Shown: positions 23,386-32,305, counted from the stretch's first letter. The stretch: 41,021 nucleotides of DNA from UBA7239 sp035456205 (GCA_035456205.1 DATIDQ010000121.1:1-41021); one strand, 5' to 3'. The notes: generated by a model not told the origin, from the sequence alone. Made by a program: numbers and translations.

Positions 23386-23625
23386 ATGACTTCCCATATG
23401 AATGAACCTGCTGATGTGAACAGGCCGCCCGAAACAACGCCAGCGGCAAAATTGTCTGAAGAAGACATGGCACGTGTCACCGAGTATCTGAACTTGCCGC
23501 ACCTCCGCCGTGAGCGTCCTCCGTTCAGGCCCTGGATATTGATGTTGGTGCTGACAATTATAGTTGTCGGTATGACGATACTCAGTTTGCTGTATGCCGC
23601 GCAGCATGGTGATATAACCCGGTGA
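23386..23625 (+). CDS. DUF3094 small membrane protein
   Basis: About 79 residues from ATG 23386 (MTSHMNEPADVN). It has a charged N-terminal half with the family pattern LSEEDMARVTEYLNLPHLRR, then ERPPFRPW and a single membrane helix (ILMLVLTIIVVGMTILSLLY). This matches DUF3094, a family of small inner-membrane proteins of unknown role in pseudomonads and relatives. No strong ribosome-binding site distinguishes 23386 from ATG 23398. Its stop overlaps the GTG start of the diguanylate cyclase (GTGA), implying coupled synthesis. Confidence 0.82.
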   Translation: MTSHMNEPADVNRPPETTPAAKLSEEDMARVTEYLNLPHLRRERPPFRPWILMLVLTIIVVGMTILSLLYAAQHGDITR

Positions 23626-24791
23626 AGTTATACCGGCAAGGCCAGCGTTTTGCAGTTGCGTTGGCTATGCTGGACTGGTTTGTTCCTCTGTCTATTCGTG
23701 CCGATAAGGCGCAGCGTACGCGTGCTTATGTTGTTATCGGCATTATCCTGATAAATCTTGTTGTTTGTGCGTTGAGTGGCATGGCGCTGTATGCCACCTC
23801 TCTGTCGCCAGAAGCCAAGCTGGCCGGCACTGTTGTTACTGTTTTTTCCGGTTGTTTGTATGTCGTGGCACTGGCGATATTTCGCTGGCAGCATTCTTAT
23901 TTATTAGCGGGTAACTTTGCAGTGGCTGCTGTTTACACGGCTGTGTTATCGAGTGTGGTGATGACCGGTGGTTACAGTATTTCACCGGTGATGCCGTTGT
24001 GGATTGTCGTACCGGTTTTTGTTTTTCCCTTGGCGGGTCCACGGTCTGGCATGGTATGGGCCATCATTATTTTTCTGACAATGATTGCGTTGCTGACGGC
24101 GCATTTATTTGGCTTCAGTGCGTGGCAGCTGGCTGATATCGAGACTTTGCGTGCCATCGAGCGTGTAGTGCCGATCGTATTGTGTTTTATGGTAGTGACT
24201 GCGCTGATTATTTATGAGCAGGTGAATGAAAAGTTGCACAAATGGTTGGAAGAAGAGCGAAGACGTTTTGCGTTTAAAGCGAGTCACGATTCACTGACAG
24301 ATTTGCCAAACAGGGAAGAGTTCTATTCGCGTCTCGACACTGCGTTGCGCGAATCCACCCAAAAACGTCTGCAACTGGCTCTGGTGTATATTGATCTGGA
24401 TGGTTTCAAGCCTGTCAATGATACCTATGGTCATTATGCGGGTGACAAGGTATTGAAAGTGACAGCGCAACGTTTACGCGAAGTGCTGCGTCATACAGAT
24501 GTGGCGGCCAGGATTGGCGGTGATGAGTTTGCATTGATTCTGCATGGCATACAGAGGCGCAGTGATATCGATCTCGCGTTGAATAAGTTACTTCACACAC
24601 TGTCTATTCCCATTGATATCGAAGGAAGGGAAGTGCGTGTCTGCGCCAGTGCAGGAGTGGCTGTTTTTCCGCAGGATGGCCGCGATATGTTCGCGCTATG
24701 TCGTTTGGCGGACGGTGCTATGTATGAGGCAAAAGTCGAAAAAAATACTTTCCGCTACCATTCGCCTTTTCGTCCGGCCGAAATAATCTGA
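23622..24791 (+). CDS. Membrane-bound diguanylate cyclase (GGDEF)
   Basis: A 389-residue protein with about six membrane helices in the first 205 residues (for example YVVIGIILINLVVCALSGMA and MVWAIIIFLTMIALLTAHLF), a short linker and a GGDEF domain. The active-site motif GGDEF is intact (about 298-302, ARIGGDEFALIL). The inhibitory I-site RHTD stands exactly five residues before it, so it probably makes c-di-GMP with product feedback control. Substrate-binding DLDGFKPVNDTYGHYAGDKV is intact. No EAL domain is present. The start is GTG 23622, overlapping the DUF3094 stop. The signal sensed by the membrane part is unknown. It ends directly against the acs stop with no spacer. Confidence 0.93.
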   Translation: MKLYRQGQRFAVALAMLDWFVPLSIRADKAQRTRAYVVIGIILINLVVCALSGMALYATSLSPEAKLAGTVVTVFSGCLYVVALAIFRWQHSYLLAGNFAVAAVYTAVLSSVVMTGGYSISPVMPLWIVVPVFVFPLAGPRSGMVWAIIIFLTMIALLTAHLFGFSAWQLADIETLRAIERVVPIVLCFMVVTALIIYEQVNEKLHKWLEEERRRFAFKASHDSLTDLPNREEFYSRLDTALRESTQKRLQLALVYIDLDGFKPVNDTYGHYAGDKVLKVTAQRLREVLRHTDVAARIGGDEFALILHGIQRRSDIDLALNKLLHTLSIPIDIEGREVRVCASAGVAVFPQDGRDMFALCRLADGAMYEAKVEKNTFRYHSPFRPAEII

Positions 24792-26741
24792 TCAGTTGTT
24801 TTTTCGTTCCTTGATCAGGTTGTCGACAACGGATGGGTCTGCCAGCGTTGATGTATCACCAAGACTGGACAATTCATTTTCAGCAATCTTGCGCAAGATG
24901 CGGCGCATGATTTTTCCGGAACGTGTTTTTGGCAAACCCGGTGCCCACTGGATCATATCCGGTTTGGCGATAGGTCCGATTTCCCGTACGCAAAAATTCA
25001 CCAGTTCTTTTTCCAGATCTGCAGAGCCTGTTTCATCGTGCATCAGCGTCACAAAACAATAAATACCCTGGCCTTTGATGTCATGCGGATAGCCCACCAC
25101 GGCAGCTTCTGCCACTTTGGGATGCAACACCAATGCAGATTCTATTTCTGCTGTGCCGAGGCGGTGTCCGGAAACATTCAATACATCATCAACCCTGCCG
25201 GTAATCCAGTAATAACCGTCTTCATCGCGGCGTGCGCCATCGCCGGTAAAATAATAGCCGGGATATTGCGAAAAATAGGTGGCAATTAAACGCGTGTGAT
25301 CGCCGTAAACAGTACGAATCTGGCTTGGCCAAGATGCTTTTATCACTAGCATGCCTTCGCCGGCACCGGAAATTTCATTTCCATTCTGGTCTAGTAATGC
25401 TGGCTGCACGCCAAACATTGGCAGGCAAGCAGAGCCTGGTTTCAATGCAGTAGAGCCAGGCATGGGCGTGATCATTTGCGCGCCAGTTTCTGTTTGCCAC
25501 CAGGTATCAACAATCGGGCAACGACTTTCGCCGACAACACGGTGATACCATTCCCATGCTTCAGGATTAATCGGTTCACCTACTGTACCGAGCAGACGTA
25601 TGCTCGCACGTGATGTTGACGCAACAAACTCATTACCTTGTGCCATTAGTGCACGTAACGCAGTCGGTGCGGTGTAAAAAATATTGACCTGATGTTTGTC
25701 GCAAATTTGCCAGCAGCGTGATGCATCCGGATAGGTTGGCACGCCTTCAAACATCAGTGTAATGGCGCCATTGGTTAATGGGCCGTATATGGTATATGAA
25801 TGGCCAGTGACCCAGCCTACGTCTGCAGTGCACCAGAACACTTCGCCATCGTGATAGTCAAAAGTGTATTTGTGTGTCATGGCGGCCATCAGTAAATAGC
25901 CGGCGGTCGTGTGCAATACCCCTTTGGGTTTTCCGGTAGAGCCTGATGTGTACAAAATAAAAAGTGGATCTTCAGCGCCCATCCATTCGGGATCGCATTG
26001 TTCATCCTGATCGGTCACAAATTCGTGGTACCAGACATCGCGTGGAGCATGCCAGGCAATGTCACCACCAGTTCGTTTAACGGTGAGTACGGTGTGAACG
26101 TTGGCACATTGTTCCAGTGCTTTATCGACGTTAGCTTTCAGTGCAGCAGACTTTCCACCGCGCACACCTTCATCTGCAGTAATCACAACGCGACAATCTG
26201 AATCCAGTATCCGGTCTTTCAGTGCTTCAGGCGAAAAACCGCCGAACACAATGGAATGCACTGCGCCGATGCGTGTGCACGCCAGCATGGCATAAGCCGC
26301 TTCCGGAATCATAGGCATGTAGAGACACACGCGGTCGCCACGTTTCACACCGCGCACTTTCAATGCATTAGCTAATTGGCAAACGTGTTTATGTAATTCG
26401 CGGTAGGTGATGCGTTTGTCCTGCGATGGATCGTCGCCTTCCCATATGATGGCAGTCTGTTCGCCTCGTGTTGCCAGATGGCGATCAATACAATTCACGC
26501 TGACATTGAGCAGGCCACCTGCGAACCACTGGGCGTAGCCTTTTTTCAGGTCGTAGTCGACGACCGTATCCCACAGTCGTTCAAATGTCAGGAACTGGTG
26601 TGCCTGCCCGGCCCAGAAAACATCCGGTTGTTCAACAGATTGGCGATACAGGGTTTCGTAGCGTTCGCGGTTGATGTGTGCATTGGCAGCAAAATCAGCC
26701 GGCACGGGGTAGATATGGCGATCCGAGGCATTGAGTGACAT
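24792..26741 (-). CDS. acs: Acetyl-CoA synthetase
   Basis: A 649-residue AMP-forming acetyl-CoA synthetase that activates acetate through acetyl-AMP. Motifs: the core LFILYTSGSTGKPKGVLHTT, WCTADVGWVTGHSYTIYGPL, WWQTETGAQMITP, YYFTGDGARRDEDGYYWITG, RVDDVLNVSGHRLGTAEIES and the C-terminal LPKTRSGKIMRRILRK, whose lysine is the usual acetylation control site. Length is typical (E. coli 652). The next gene upstream is divergent (DUF805). A 7-base inverted repeat, AACCGGC/GCCGGTT, lies 36-69 bases upstream of its start. Confidence 0.97.
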   Translation of the reverse strand: MSLNASDRHIYPVPADFAANAHINRERYETLYRQSVEQPDVFWAGQAHQFLTFERLWDTVVDYDLKKGYAQWFAGGLLNVSVNCIDRHLATRGEQTAIIWEGDDPSQDKRITYRELHKHVCQLANALKVRGVKRGDRVCLYMPMIPEAAYAMLACTRIGAVHSIVFGGFSPEALKDRILDSDCRVVITADEGVRGGKSAALKANVDKALEQCANVHTVLTVKRTGGDIAWHAPRDVWYHEFVTDQDEQCDPEWMGAEDPLFILYTSGSTGKPKGVLHTTAGYLLMAAMTHKYTFDYHDGEVFWCTADVGWVTGHSYTIYGPLTNGAITLMFEGVPTYPDASRCWQICDKHQVNIFYTAPTALRALMAQGNEFVASTSRASIRLLGTVGEPINPEAWEWYHRVVGESRCPIVDTWWQTETGAQMITPMPGSTALKPGSACLPMFGVQPALLDQNGNEISGAGEGMLVIKASWPSQIRTVYGDHTRLIATYFSQYPGYYFTGDGARRDEDGYYWITGRVDDVLNVSGHRLGTAEIESALVLHPKVAEAAVVGYPHDIKGQGIYCFVTLMHDETGSADLEKELVNFCVREIGPIAKPDMIQWAPGLPKTRSGKIMRRILRKIAENELSSLGDTSTLADPSVVDNLIKERKNN

Positions 26742-26776
26742 GACAGGCTCTCGCTGGAATTATTTCTTCCTATCCT

Positions 26777-26810
26777 AACCGGCTCTTTGTCCCGAATACA
26801 TACGCCGGTT
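26777..26810. repeat. Inverted repeat in the acs/DUF805 divergent gap
   Basis: AACCGGC (26777-26783) and GCCGGTT (26804-26810) are perfect 7-base arms separated by 20 bases, centre to centre 27. It could be a regulator site for acs or a weak hairpin. No protein can be assigned. Confidence 0.4.
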
Positions 26811-26878
26811 GAATGTCGGAGCATTTTGCGGTTTGATGGCTCGGCAATGAACGTCAACCTGAATGAAAGGAGCTCTAC

Positions 26879-27223
26879 ATGGAACACTTCACCGCCGCTA
26901 TCCAGCAGTATGCCAATTTTGAGGGGCGTAACACTCGCACCCAATACTGGATGTTTATTTTGTTCTACGTCATTTTCTACATTGCTTGCATGGTAGTCGA
27001 CAGGGTATTGGGCACGGTTTTTATTACTGCCATTTTTGCATTGGCTTTGCTGGTTCCCAGTGTTGCCGCCGCCGCGCGTCGATTGCATGACACAGGACGC
27101 TCTGGCTGGTGGCAGTTAGTGGGAATTATTCCACTGATCGGCGCCATTGTGTTGATTGTGTTTTTGGCGCAGGACAGTGAACCGGGTGAAAATGCTTACG
27201 GGGGCAATCCCAAGCAGGTATAA
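26879..27223 (+). CDS. DUF805 membrane protein (YhaH/YhaI type)
   Basis: A 114-residue protein of the DUF805 family. It has the N-terminal signature FEGRNTRTQYWMFILFYVIF, hydrophobic helices at roughly 24-44, 46-63 and 78-98, and the conserved ARRLHDTGRSGWWQLV loop. The tail (QDSEPGENAYGGNPK) is also typical of the family. Its function is unknown. A strong AGGAG precedes ATG 26879. It lies 32 bases before the MBOAT gene in the same direction, though a functional link is uncertain. Confidence 0.9.
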   Translation: MEHFTAAIQQYANFEGRNTRTQYWMFILFYVIFYIACMVVDRVLGTVFITAIFALALLVPSVAAAARRLHDTGRSGWWQLVGIIPLIGAIVLIVFLAQDSEPGENAYGGNPKQV

Positions 27224-27255
27224 TGCCCTGAAAATAAAAAACAGAATTTCTGGAA

Positions 27256-28707
27256 GTGCTATTCACCTCGCCCTTTTTTCTATATGCCTTTCTGCCACTG
27301 GTGCTATTTCTGCATTTGGTGGCGGGTAGGTCGTTTAAAAACATCATTCTTCTATGCGCCAGTATTTTCTTTTATGCATGGGGTGAGATTTTTTATTCAG
27401 CCATCTTTATTTTTTCCATGGCAATGAATTATGGGCTTGGATTGTTAGTAGATCATTTCCGTGAACATAAATCGGGCCGCTGGGTTATCGGGTTTGCCTG
27501 TGCAGCAAACCTGCTGCTTCTTGCCAGTTTTAAATATGCAAACTTCCTGACGGATAATCTCAATTCAGCATTGTGGTTGGCGAATATTACGGCAATCAAG
27601 CTGGATCCTGTGCATCTTCCAATCGGGATTTCTTTTTTTACGTTCCATGCTATCTCATACTTGATAGATATCTGGCGTGGTGTCTCGCGCGTACAGCGCA
27701 ACCCTCTGGATCTTGCCCTGTATCTGGCGTTGTTCCCTCAACTCATTGCTGGTCCTATCATTCGTTACCACGACATTGAAGATCAACTCTCCCATCGCCA
27801 GATCACACTGGATAATTTGTACTTTGGTGCCAGACGATTTGTTTTTGGACTGGCAAAAAAATTGATTATTGCCAATACACTTGGCTTGGTAGCGGACAGT
27901 ATTTTTTCATTGCCAGGCGGTGAGTTAACTGCACCATTGGCCTGGTTGGGTATTTTCAGCTATACACTGCAATTGTATTTTGATTTCTCAGCCTACTCAT
28001 GTATGGCCATTGGCCTTGGGAGGATGTTCGGGTTCCGTTTTCTGGAAAATTTCAATTACCCTTACATTGCAACATCCATACAAGATTTCTGGCATCGCTG
28101 GCATATTTCCTTGTCGCGCTGGTTCAGGGACTATCTCTACATTCCTTTAGGTGGAAATCGTCTGGGTGAAAAGCGTACCTACCTGAATTTGTTAACGGTA
28201 TTTTTTCTTTGTGGTTTGTGGCACGGCGCCAGTTGGAATTTTGTGGTGTGGGGATTATTCCATGGAATGTTTCTTATCTTTGAGCGCGTAGGGCTGGATC
28301 GCTTGATAGGCCGCCTACCTGTACCGTTGGCACATGGTTACACTCTTATTGTTGTCATGATTGGCTGGGTGTTTTTTCGTTCGGAGTCGCTGTCTTACGC
28401 TATCGATTATTTACAGGCTATGGCTGGTTTTGGTGCAGCCTCAACCATTCGTGATAATGCAGGTTTTTATCTGAATCGGGAATTTCTGCTTGTGTCTGCA
28501 ACAGCCATTATGTTTTCAACGCCGATCTGGTCTTATCTGGAAAAATGGCTCGAGTCCACCAATGACAAGGGGCGTGGCATATTGTTTAGGAGTGGGTATT
28601 TTTTCGTGCAGACCAGTACGGCAATGTATGTACTAGGTTTAGGTGCGTTATGTCTCTTGTATACCAATGCAGGGATGTACAACCCGTTTATCTACTTCAG
28701 ATTTTAA
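27256..28707 (+). CDS. MBOAT-family O-acyltransferase (AlgI-like)
   Basis: A 483-residue polytopic membrane protein of the MBOAT family. It has about ten hydrophobic helices and the two family signatures: FWHRWHISLSRWFRDYLYIP (about 278-297) and GLWHGASWNFVVWGLFHG (about 318-335), the latter holding the presumed catalytic histidine. AlgI-type proteins carry acetyl groups across the inner membrane for O-acetylation of exported polysaccharide. Together with the next gene this forms a minimal two-gene acetylation unit. No alginate or cellulose polymerase gene is nearby, so the polymer is unknown. The start is GTG 27256 with a weak GGAA behind it. Confidence 0.9.
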   Translation: MLFTSPFFLYAFLPLVLFLHLVAGRSFKNIILLCASIFFYAWGEIFYSAIFIFSMAMNYGLGLLVDHFREHKSGRWVIGFACAANLLLLASFKYANFLTDNLNSALWLANITAIKLDPVHLPIGISFFTFHAISYLIDIWRGVSRVQRNPLDLALYLALFPQLIAGPIIRYHDIEDQLSHRQITLDNLYFGARRFVFGLAKKLIIANTLGLVADSIFSLPGGELTAPLAWLGIFSYTLQLYFDFSAYSCMAIGLGRMFGFRFLENFNYPYIATSIQDFWHRWHISLSRWFRDYLYIPLGGNRLGEKRTYLNLLTVFFLCGLWHGASWNFVVWGLFHGMFLIFERVGLDRLIGRLPVPLAHGYTLIVVMIGWVFFRSESLSYAIDYLQAMAGFGAASTIRDNAGFYLNREFLLVSATAIMFSTPIWSYLEKWLESTNDKGRGILFRSGYFFVQTSTAMYVLGLGALCLLYTNAGMYNPFIYFRF

Positions 28708-28711
28708 TGTC

Positions 28712-29884
28712 ATGCTGAGAAAATTGATTCAGATTTTTCTGTTATTGGTGTTTTGGTCCGGTTTGGTATTTATTGGCGTCCAGACTGTGCGTGTCCCGAC
28801 AACCACTACCACTGAAAATCGGATGCTCACCAAGAAACCACCTCTGCCTGCTTCCTGGCAAGACGTCCCGGATTATATTCACACGCTGGAGGCGTGGTGG
28901 AGTGATAGCGTGGCTTTTCGCCAGTTGTTTGTACGCCAATTCAATTTGCTGCGATTGAATGTTGGTATAGGGCCACAGAAAAATGTATTGCTAGGGAAAG
29001 AGGGTTGGTTGTTTGATTCCAGTGAGCAGCTGGATGATTTTCGCAATAGCAAGTTATTAACAAATGAAGAGCTGAGTGCTTGGCGAAAATATCTGATATT
29101 TCGTCATCAGGATGCCAAGAAACGTGGTGCAAAATTTTTCTTTGTTATCATCCCCAATAAAGAATCCGTTTATGCGGAGTTCATGCCGGATAATGTCACC
29201 AGATTGACTCAGATGTCCCGCATGGACCAGATTGTTGAAGCAGTAAAAAACGATGGTGTGGCTGTGCTCGATTTGCGCAATATTCTGGCAGAGGGGAAAA
29301 AAAATAATCTGCGGATATATCACCAGCACGACATCCACTGGAATTTGATCGGTGCAAATTATGGTCAGTACGCCATTATAAAAGCGCTTGAACCGGATTT
29401 TCCGGAATTGAAATCCGAGCTGCATCCATTGGATGATTTTGAGTTCGTCAGTGGCAATGCCGTTAATAAGGCCGGCATTGTGTATTACGCTGGTTTGGGT
29501 CGTATGATGGGTCTGTCAGAATTGACCCAGGAATATGAGCCTGTGTTCAAGACGGCAAAGCCTGGATGCGCGGAGCCGGCGAAGTTGCAAGTGGCTCCCT
29601 GGGGTGGTCTCTCGGAGGAGCGAAAAGATATTATATTCAAGGCCACAGCGTGCCAGACAGGTCATTACCGTGCAGTGGTATTTCGTGACTCATTTGCTGA
29701 GTTGATGTTCCCTTATTTATCGGAAACTTTTCGATATATTGCGTATGTGTGGCTGCCAAGACCCTCTCCTATGAGTGAATGGCGGTATTTCATGGATGAA
29801 GTTCACCCTGATATTATTATCGATGAAAATGTTGAAAGATTTCTGGAAAAGATTCCTAGAGCTGGAGTTGATTATCCTCTTTAG
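28712..29884 (+). CDS. AlgJ/AlgX-like periplasmic O-acetyltransferase
   Basis: A 390-residue protein with an N-terminal membrane anchor (LIQIFLLLVFWSGLVFIGVQ) and a periplasmic SGNH-like domain as in AlgJ/AlgX. Features: TENRMLTKKPPLP and SDSVAFRQLFVRQFN at the start, VLLGKEGWLFDSSEQ, FFFVIIPNKESVY, the catalytic Asp-His motif HDIHWNLIGANYG (about 205-209), and the serine motif VVFRDSFAELMFPYL (about 322-336) in place of GDSF. These motifs match known catalytic positions of AlgJ/AlgX. Enzymatic activity and polymer are inferred. ATG 28712 lies 4 bases behind the MBOAT stop, so both are made together. The convergent ychF ends 11 bases away. Confidence 0.88.
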   Translation: MLRKLIQIFLLLVFWSGLVFIGVQTVRVPTTTTTENRMLTKKPPLPASWQDVPDYIHTLEAWWSDSVAFRQLFVRQFNLLRLNVGIGPQKNVLLGKEGWLFDSSEQLDDFRNSKLLTNEELSAWRKYLIFRHQDAKKRGAKFFFVIIPNKESVYAEFMPDNVTRLTQMSRMDQIVEAVKNDGVAVLDLRNILAEGKKNNLRIYHQHDIHWNLIGANYGQYAIIKALEPDFPELKSELHPLDDFEFVSGNAVNKAGIVYYAGLGRMMGLSELTQEYEPVFKTAKPGCAEPAKLQVAPWGGLSEERKDIIFKATACQTGHYRAVVFRDSFAELMFPYLSETFRYIAYVWLPRPSPMSEWRYFMDEVHPDIIIDENVERFLEKIPRAGVDYPL

Positions 29885-29895
29885 CGCTTTGAACA

Positions 29896-30987
29896 TTACA
29901 CATTAAAACGAAAGTGCATAACATCTCCGTCTTTCACAACATACTCTTTACCTTCCAGACGCCACTTGCCAGCATCCTTGGCACCTTGTTCACCTTTGTA
30001 CTGTACAAAGTCATCATAAGACATGACTTCAGCGCGGATAAAACCTTTTTCAAAATCGGTATGAATAACTGCTGCAGCCTTGGGGCCAGTAGCGCCGACA
30101 GGAATCGTCCAGGCGCGTACTTCTTTTACGCCGGCAGTGAAATAGGTGTGTAAATTCAGTAATTGATAGCCGGCGCGAATCACGCGGTTCAAGCCCGGTT
30201 CTTCCATGCCCAGTGTTTCGAGAAATTCTGCTTTGTCGGCTTCATCCAACTCGGCAATTTCAGATTCAATCTTGTTGCAAATAGGAACCACTATTGCATT
30301 TTCTTCTTTTGCCAACTGCTTTACGGCATCGAGATACGGGTTGTTGTCAAAACCGTCTTCAGCAACGTTGGCAATGTACATTGTCGGTTTTATAGTGATC
30401 AGGCAAAGTGGTTTCAGTAAGGCGAGTTCATCGGCATCAAGTTTAACGGTGCTGGCGCGTTTGCCTTCAGATAAAACTGGCTGCACTTTTTCCAGCACGG
30501 TTTTTAATTGCTGCGCATCTTTATCGCCACTCTTGGCCTGTTTCTGTGAACGCAGTAATACTTTTTCTACCGTATCCAGATCCGCGAGCGCCAGTTCCAT
30601 ATTGATGATTTCAATGTCATCCAGTGGATTGATGCGGTTGTGCACGTGAATGACATTGTCATCGGCAAAGCAGCGCACCACATGGGCAATCGCATCGGTC
30701 TCGCGGATGTTGGCAAGAAACTTATTACCCAGCCCTTCGCCCTTGGATGCGCCCGCCACAAGCCCGGCGATATCGACAAACTCCATCGTGGTTGGCAGTA
30801 CGCGCTCCGGATTCACAATCGCGGCCAACGCGTCCAGACGTGTATCTGGCACAGCAACCACGCCGGTGTTGGGTTCAATGGTGCAGAATGGAAAATTTTG
30901 CGCGTCGATGCCGGCTTTGGTCAGTGCGTTGAATAATGTAGATTTGCCGACATTCGGCAAGCCGACGATACCGCAATTAAAACCCAT
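29896..30987 (-). CDS. ychF: Ribosome-binding ATPase YchF
   Basis: A 363-residue Obg-related P-loop NTPase that binds ribosomes and prefers ATP. Motifs: G1 GLPNVGKSTLFNALTKAG, G2/G3 region FVDIAGLVAGASKGEGLGNK, an altered G4 (CNKIESEIAELDEADKAEFL), a coiled-coil insert (VEKVLLRSQKQAKSGDKDAQ) and a C-terminal TGS domain (VRAWTIPVGATGPKAAAVIH, then DFEKGFIRAEVMSYDDFV). Start and length are standard (MGFNCGIVGLPNVG). It follows pth by 29 bases in the conserved rplY-pth-ychF order. Confidence 0.97.
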   Translation of the reverse strand: MGFNCGIVGLPNVGKSTLFNALTKAGIDAQNFPFCTIEPNTGVVAVPDTRLDALAAIVNPERVLPTTMEFVDIAGLVAGASKGEGLGNKFLANIRETDAIAHVVRCFADDNVIHVHNRINPLDDIEIINMELALADLDTVEKVLLRSQKQAKSGDKDAQQLKTVLEKVQPVLSEGKRASTVKLDADELALLKPLCLITIKPTMYIANVAEDGFDNNPYLDAVKQLAKEENAIVVPICNKIESEIAELDEADKAEFLETLGMEEPGLNRVIRAGYQLLNLHTYFTAGVKEVRAWTIPVGATGPKAAAVIHTDFEKGFIRAEVMSYDDFVQYKGEQGAKDAGKWRLEGKEYVVKDGDVMHFRFNV

Positions 30988-31016
30988 GATGTTGTGCCTC
31001 TTTTAATACGTACAAA

Positions 31017-31604
31017 TTAGTTTTTGTCTGAATGCAAGTTGAGCATGGCTTTCTCCAGATTGCCTGTCACTACATCCGGTATTACATGCAATGCACGGGT
31101 GATGCTGTCTTCCATCAAATTGTATTCAATGGCGGGTGCTTTTTTCAGCACATAATCCGCCACCATTTTTGCATTGCCGGGATGCCCGATGCCGATGCGC
31201 AAGCGCGCAAACGTATTCTGATTGCCGAGTGCGCTGATAATATCACGCAGGCCGTTGTGCCCGCCGTGCCCGCCGCCCAGTTTCAAGCGTGCTGTGCCGG
31301 GTTGCAGGTCCAGTTCGTCGTGAGCTACCAATATATTTTCTGGTGCGATTTTATAAAAGCTGGCAATCGCACCGATCGCTTGGCCGCTGCGATTCATGTA
31401 AGTCAACGGCAATAACAAACGCACGGGCTGGTTTTCGATAGTGATTTGCGCAGTCATGCCAAAATTTTTTTTCTCTTCTTGCCAATTAGCGCGATGATCT
31501 GCGGCCAGTTGTGCGACAAAAATCGCGCCGGCGTTATGGCGAGTCTGTTCGTATTCGCGCCCGGGATTGCCCAACCCGACTATCAATTGAATTTTTTCGC
31601 TCAT
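31017..31604 (-). CDS. pth: Peptidyl-tRNA hydrolase
   Basis: A 195-residue bacterial Pth, which releases peptides from drop-off peptidyl-tRNAs. Conserved residues are visible: N13 in VGLGNPG, the catalytic H23 in EYEQTRHNAGAIFV, PLTYMNRSGQA, the HDELDL aspartate, and the GGHGGHNGLRDI segment. It follows rplY on the same strand. A hairpin terminator stands between them, so expression with rplY is probably only partial. Confidence 0.97.
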   Translation of the reverse strand: MSEKIQLIVGLGNPGREYEQTRHNAGAIFVAQLAADHRANWQEEKKNFGMTAQITIENQPVRLLLPLTYMNRSGQAIGAIASFYKIAPENILVAHDELDLQPGTARLKLGGGHGGHNGLRDIISALGNQNTFARLRIGIGHPGNAKMVADYVLKKAPAIEYNLMEDSITRALHVIPDVVTGNLEKAMLNLHSDKN

Positions 31605-31638
31605 CTGGATGTTTACTCGCAGCTATCAATCGCCGGCT

Positions 31639-31668
31639 AAAAAAAAGGTCAGCAGTGCTGACCTTTTT
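31639..31668 (-). terminator. Rho-independent terminator between rplY and pth
   Basis: Read on the minus strand, AAAAA-GGTCAGCACTGCTGACC is followed by eight T (31646-31639). The 17-base core GGTCAGCAGTGCTGACC (31647-31663) is an almost perfect palindrome, forming a 6-bp stem with CAGTG loop extended by A-T pairs on the outside. It lies 20 bases past the rplY stop. Confidence 0.85.
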
Positions 31669-31687
31669 CGTGCAGCTGATGAAAGGC

Positions 31688-32275
31688 TTATTCGCCTTTG
31701 ACTGCGTGTACAGCCACTACCGGCAGGTCATGATCTGCGCCGTGCAACAGGGCAACAGATTCAACGCCTTTTGGCAGTTTGAGATCAGAAATGTGTACGA
31801 TCTGGTTGACTTCTACTGCAGTCAGATCCACTTCAATGTACTCAGGCAGGTCGGCAGCCAAACAGCTCACTTCCAGTTCGTTCATGCTGTGGTTGATCGC
31901 ACCACCTTGTTGTTTCACACCGATGCAGCTGTCTTCATGGATGAAGTGCAACGGAACGCGGATGTGGATTTTCTTGGTGCCGGATACGCGCTGGAAATCA
32001 GCGTGCAGGATGCGCGGTGCAGCGGGGTGACGTTGCAGATCACGCAACAACACCTTGTGCGGTTGGCCGTCAACGTCCAGCGTGATAACGCTGCTGTAGA
32101 ACGCTTCGGCATCCAGGCATTTCATCAGATCTTTATGCGGAACGCTCAGCATCACTGGCGCTTTGTCATCGCCATACAGAATGGCCGGGACTTGATCACT
32201 CAGGCGACGCAGGCGGCGGCTCGCACCCTTCCCCTTGTCGGCCCGAGCATGGGCTTGTAGTGTAAAGCTTGACAT
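31688..32275 (-). CDS. rplY: 50S ribosomal protein L25, long CTC form
   Basis: A 195-residue L25/CTC protein that binds 5S rRNA. The N-terminal L25 domain (ADKGKGASRRLRRLSDQVPA, ILYGDDKAPVMLSVPHKDLM) is followed by the TL5/CTC C-terminal beta domain (HIRVPLHFIHEDSCIGVKQQ, EVSCLAADLPEYIEVDLTAV). This is the longer form found outside the enterobacteria. GAGG lies about 9 bases before the ATG. A 6-bp GC-rich hairpin sits in the leader at 32306-32332. Confidence 0.96.
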   Translation of the reverse strand: MSSFTLQAHARADKGKGASRRLRRLSDQVPAILYGDDKAPVMLSVPHKDLMKCLDAEAFYSSVITLDVDGQPHKVLLRDLQRHPAAPRILHADFQRVSGTKKIHIRVPLHFIHEDSCIGVKQQGGAINHSMNELEVSCLAADLPEYIEVDLTAVEVNQIVHISDLKLPKGVESVALLHGADHDLPVVAVHAVKGE

Positions 32276-32305
32276 GGTTATTACCTCGTTTTACTTGCTA
32301 GTGAT

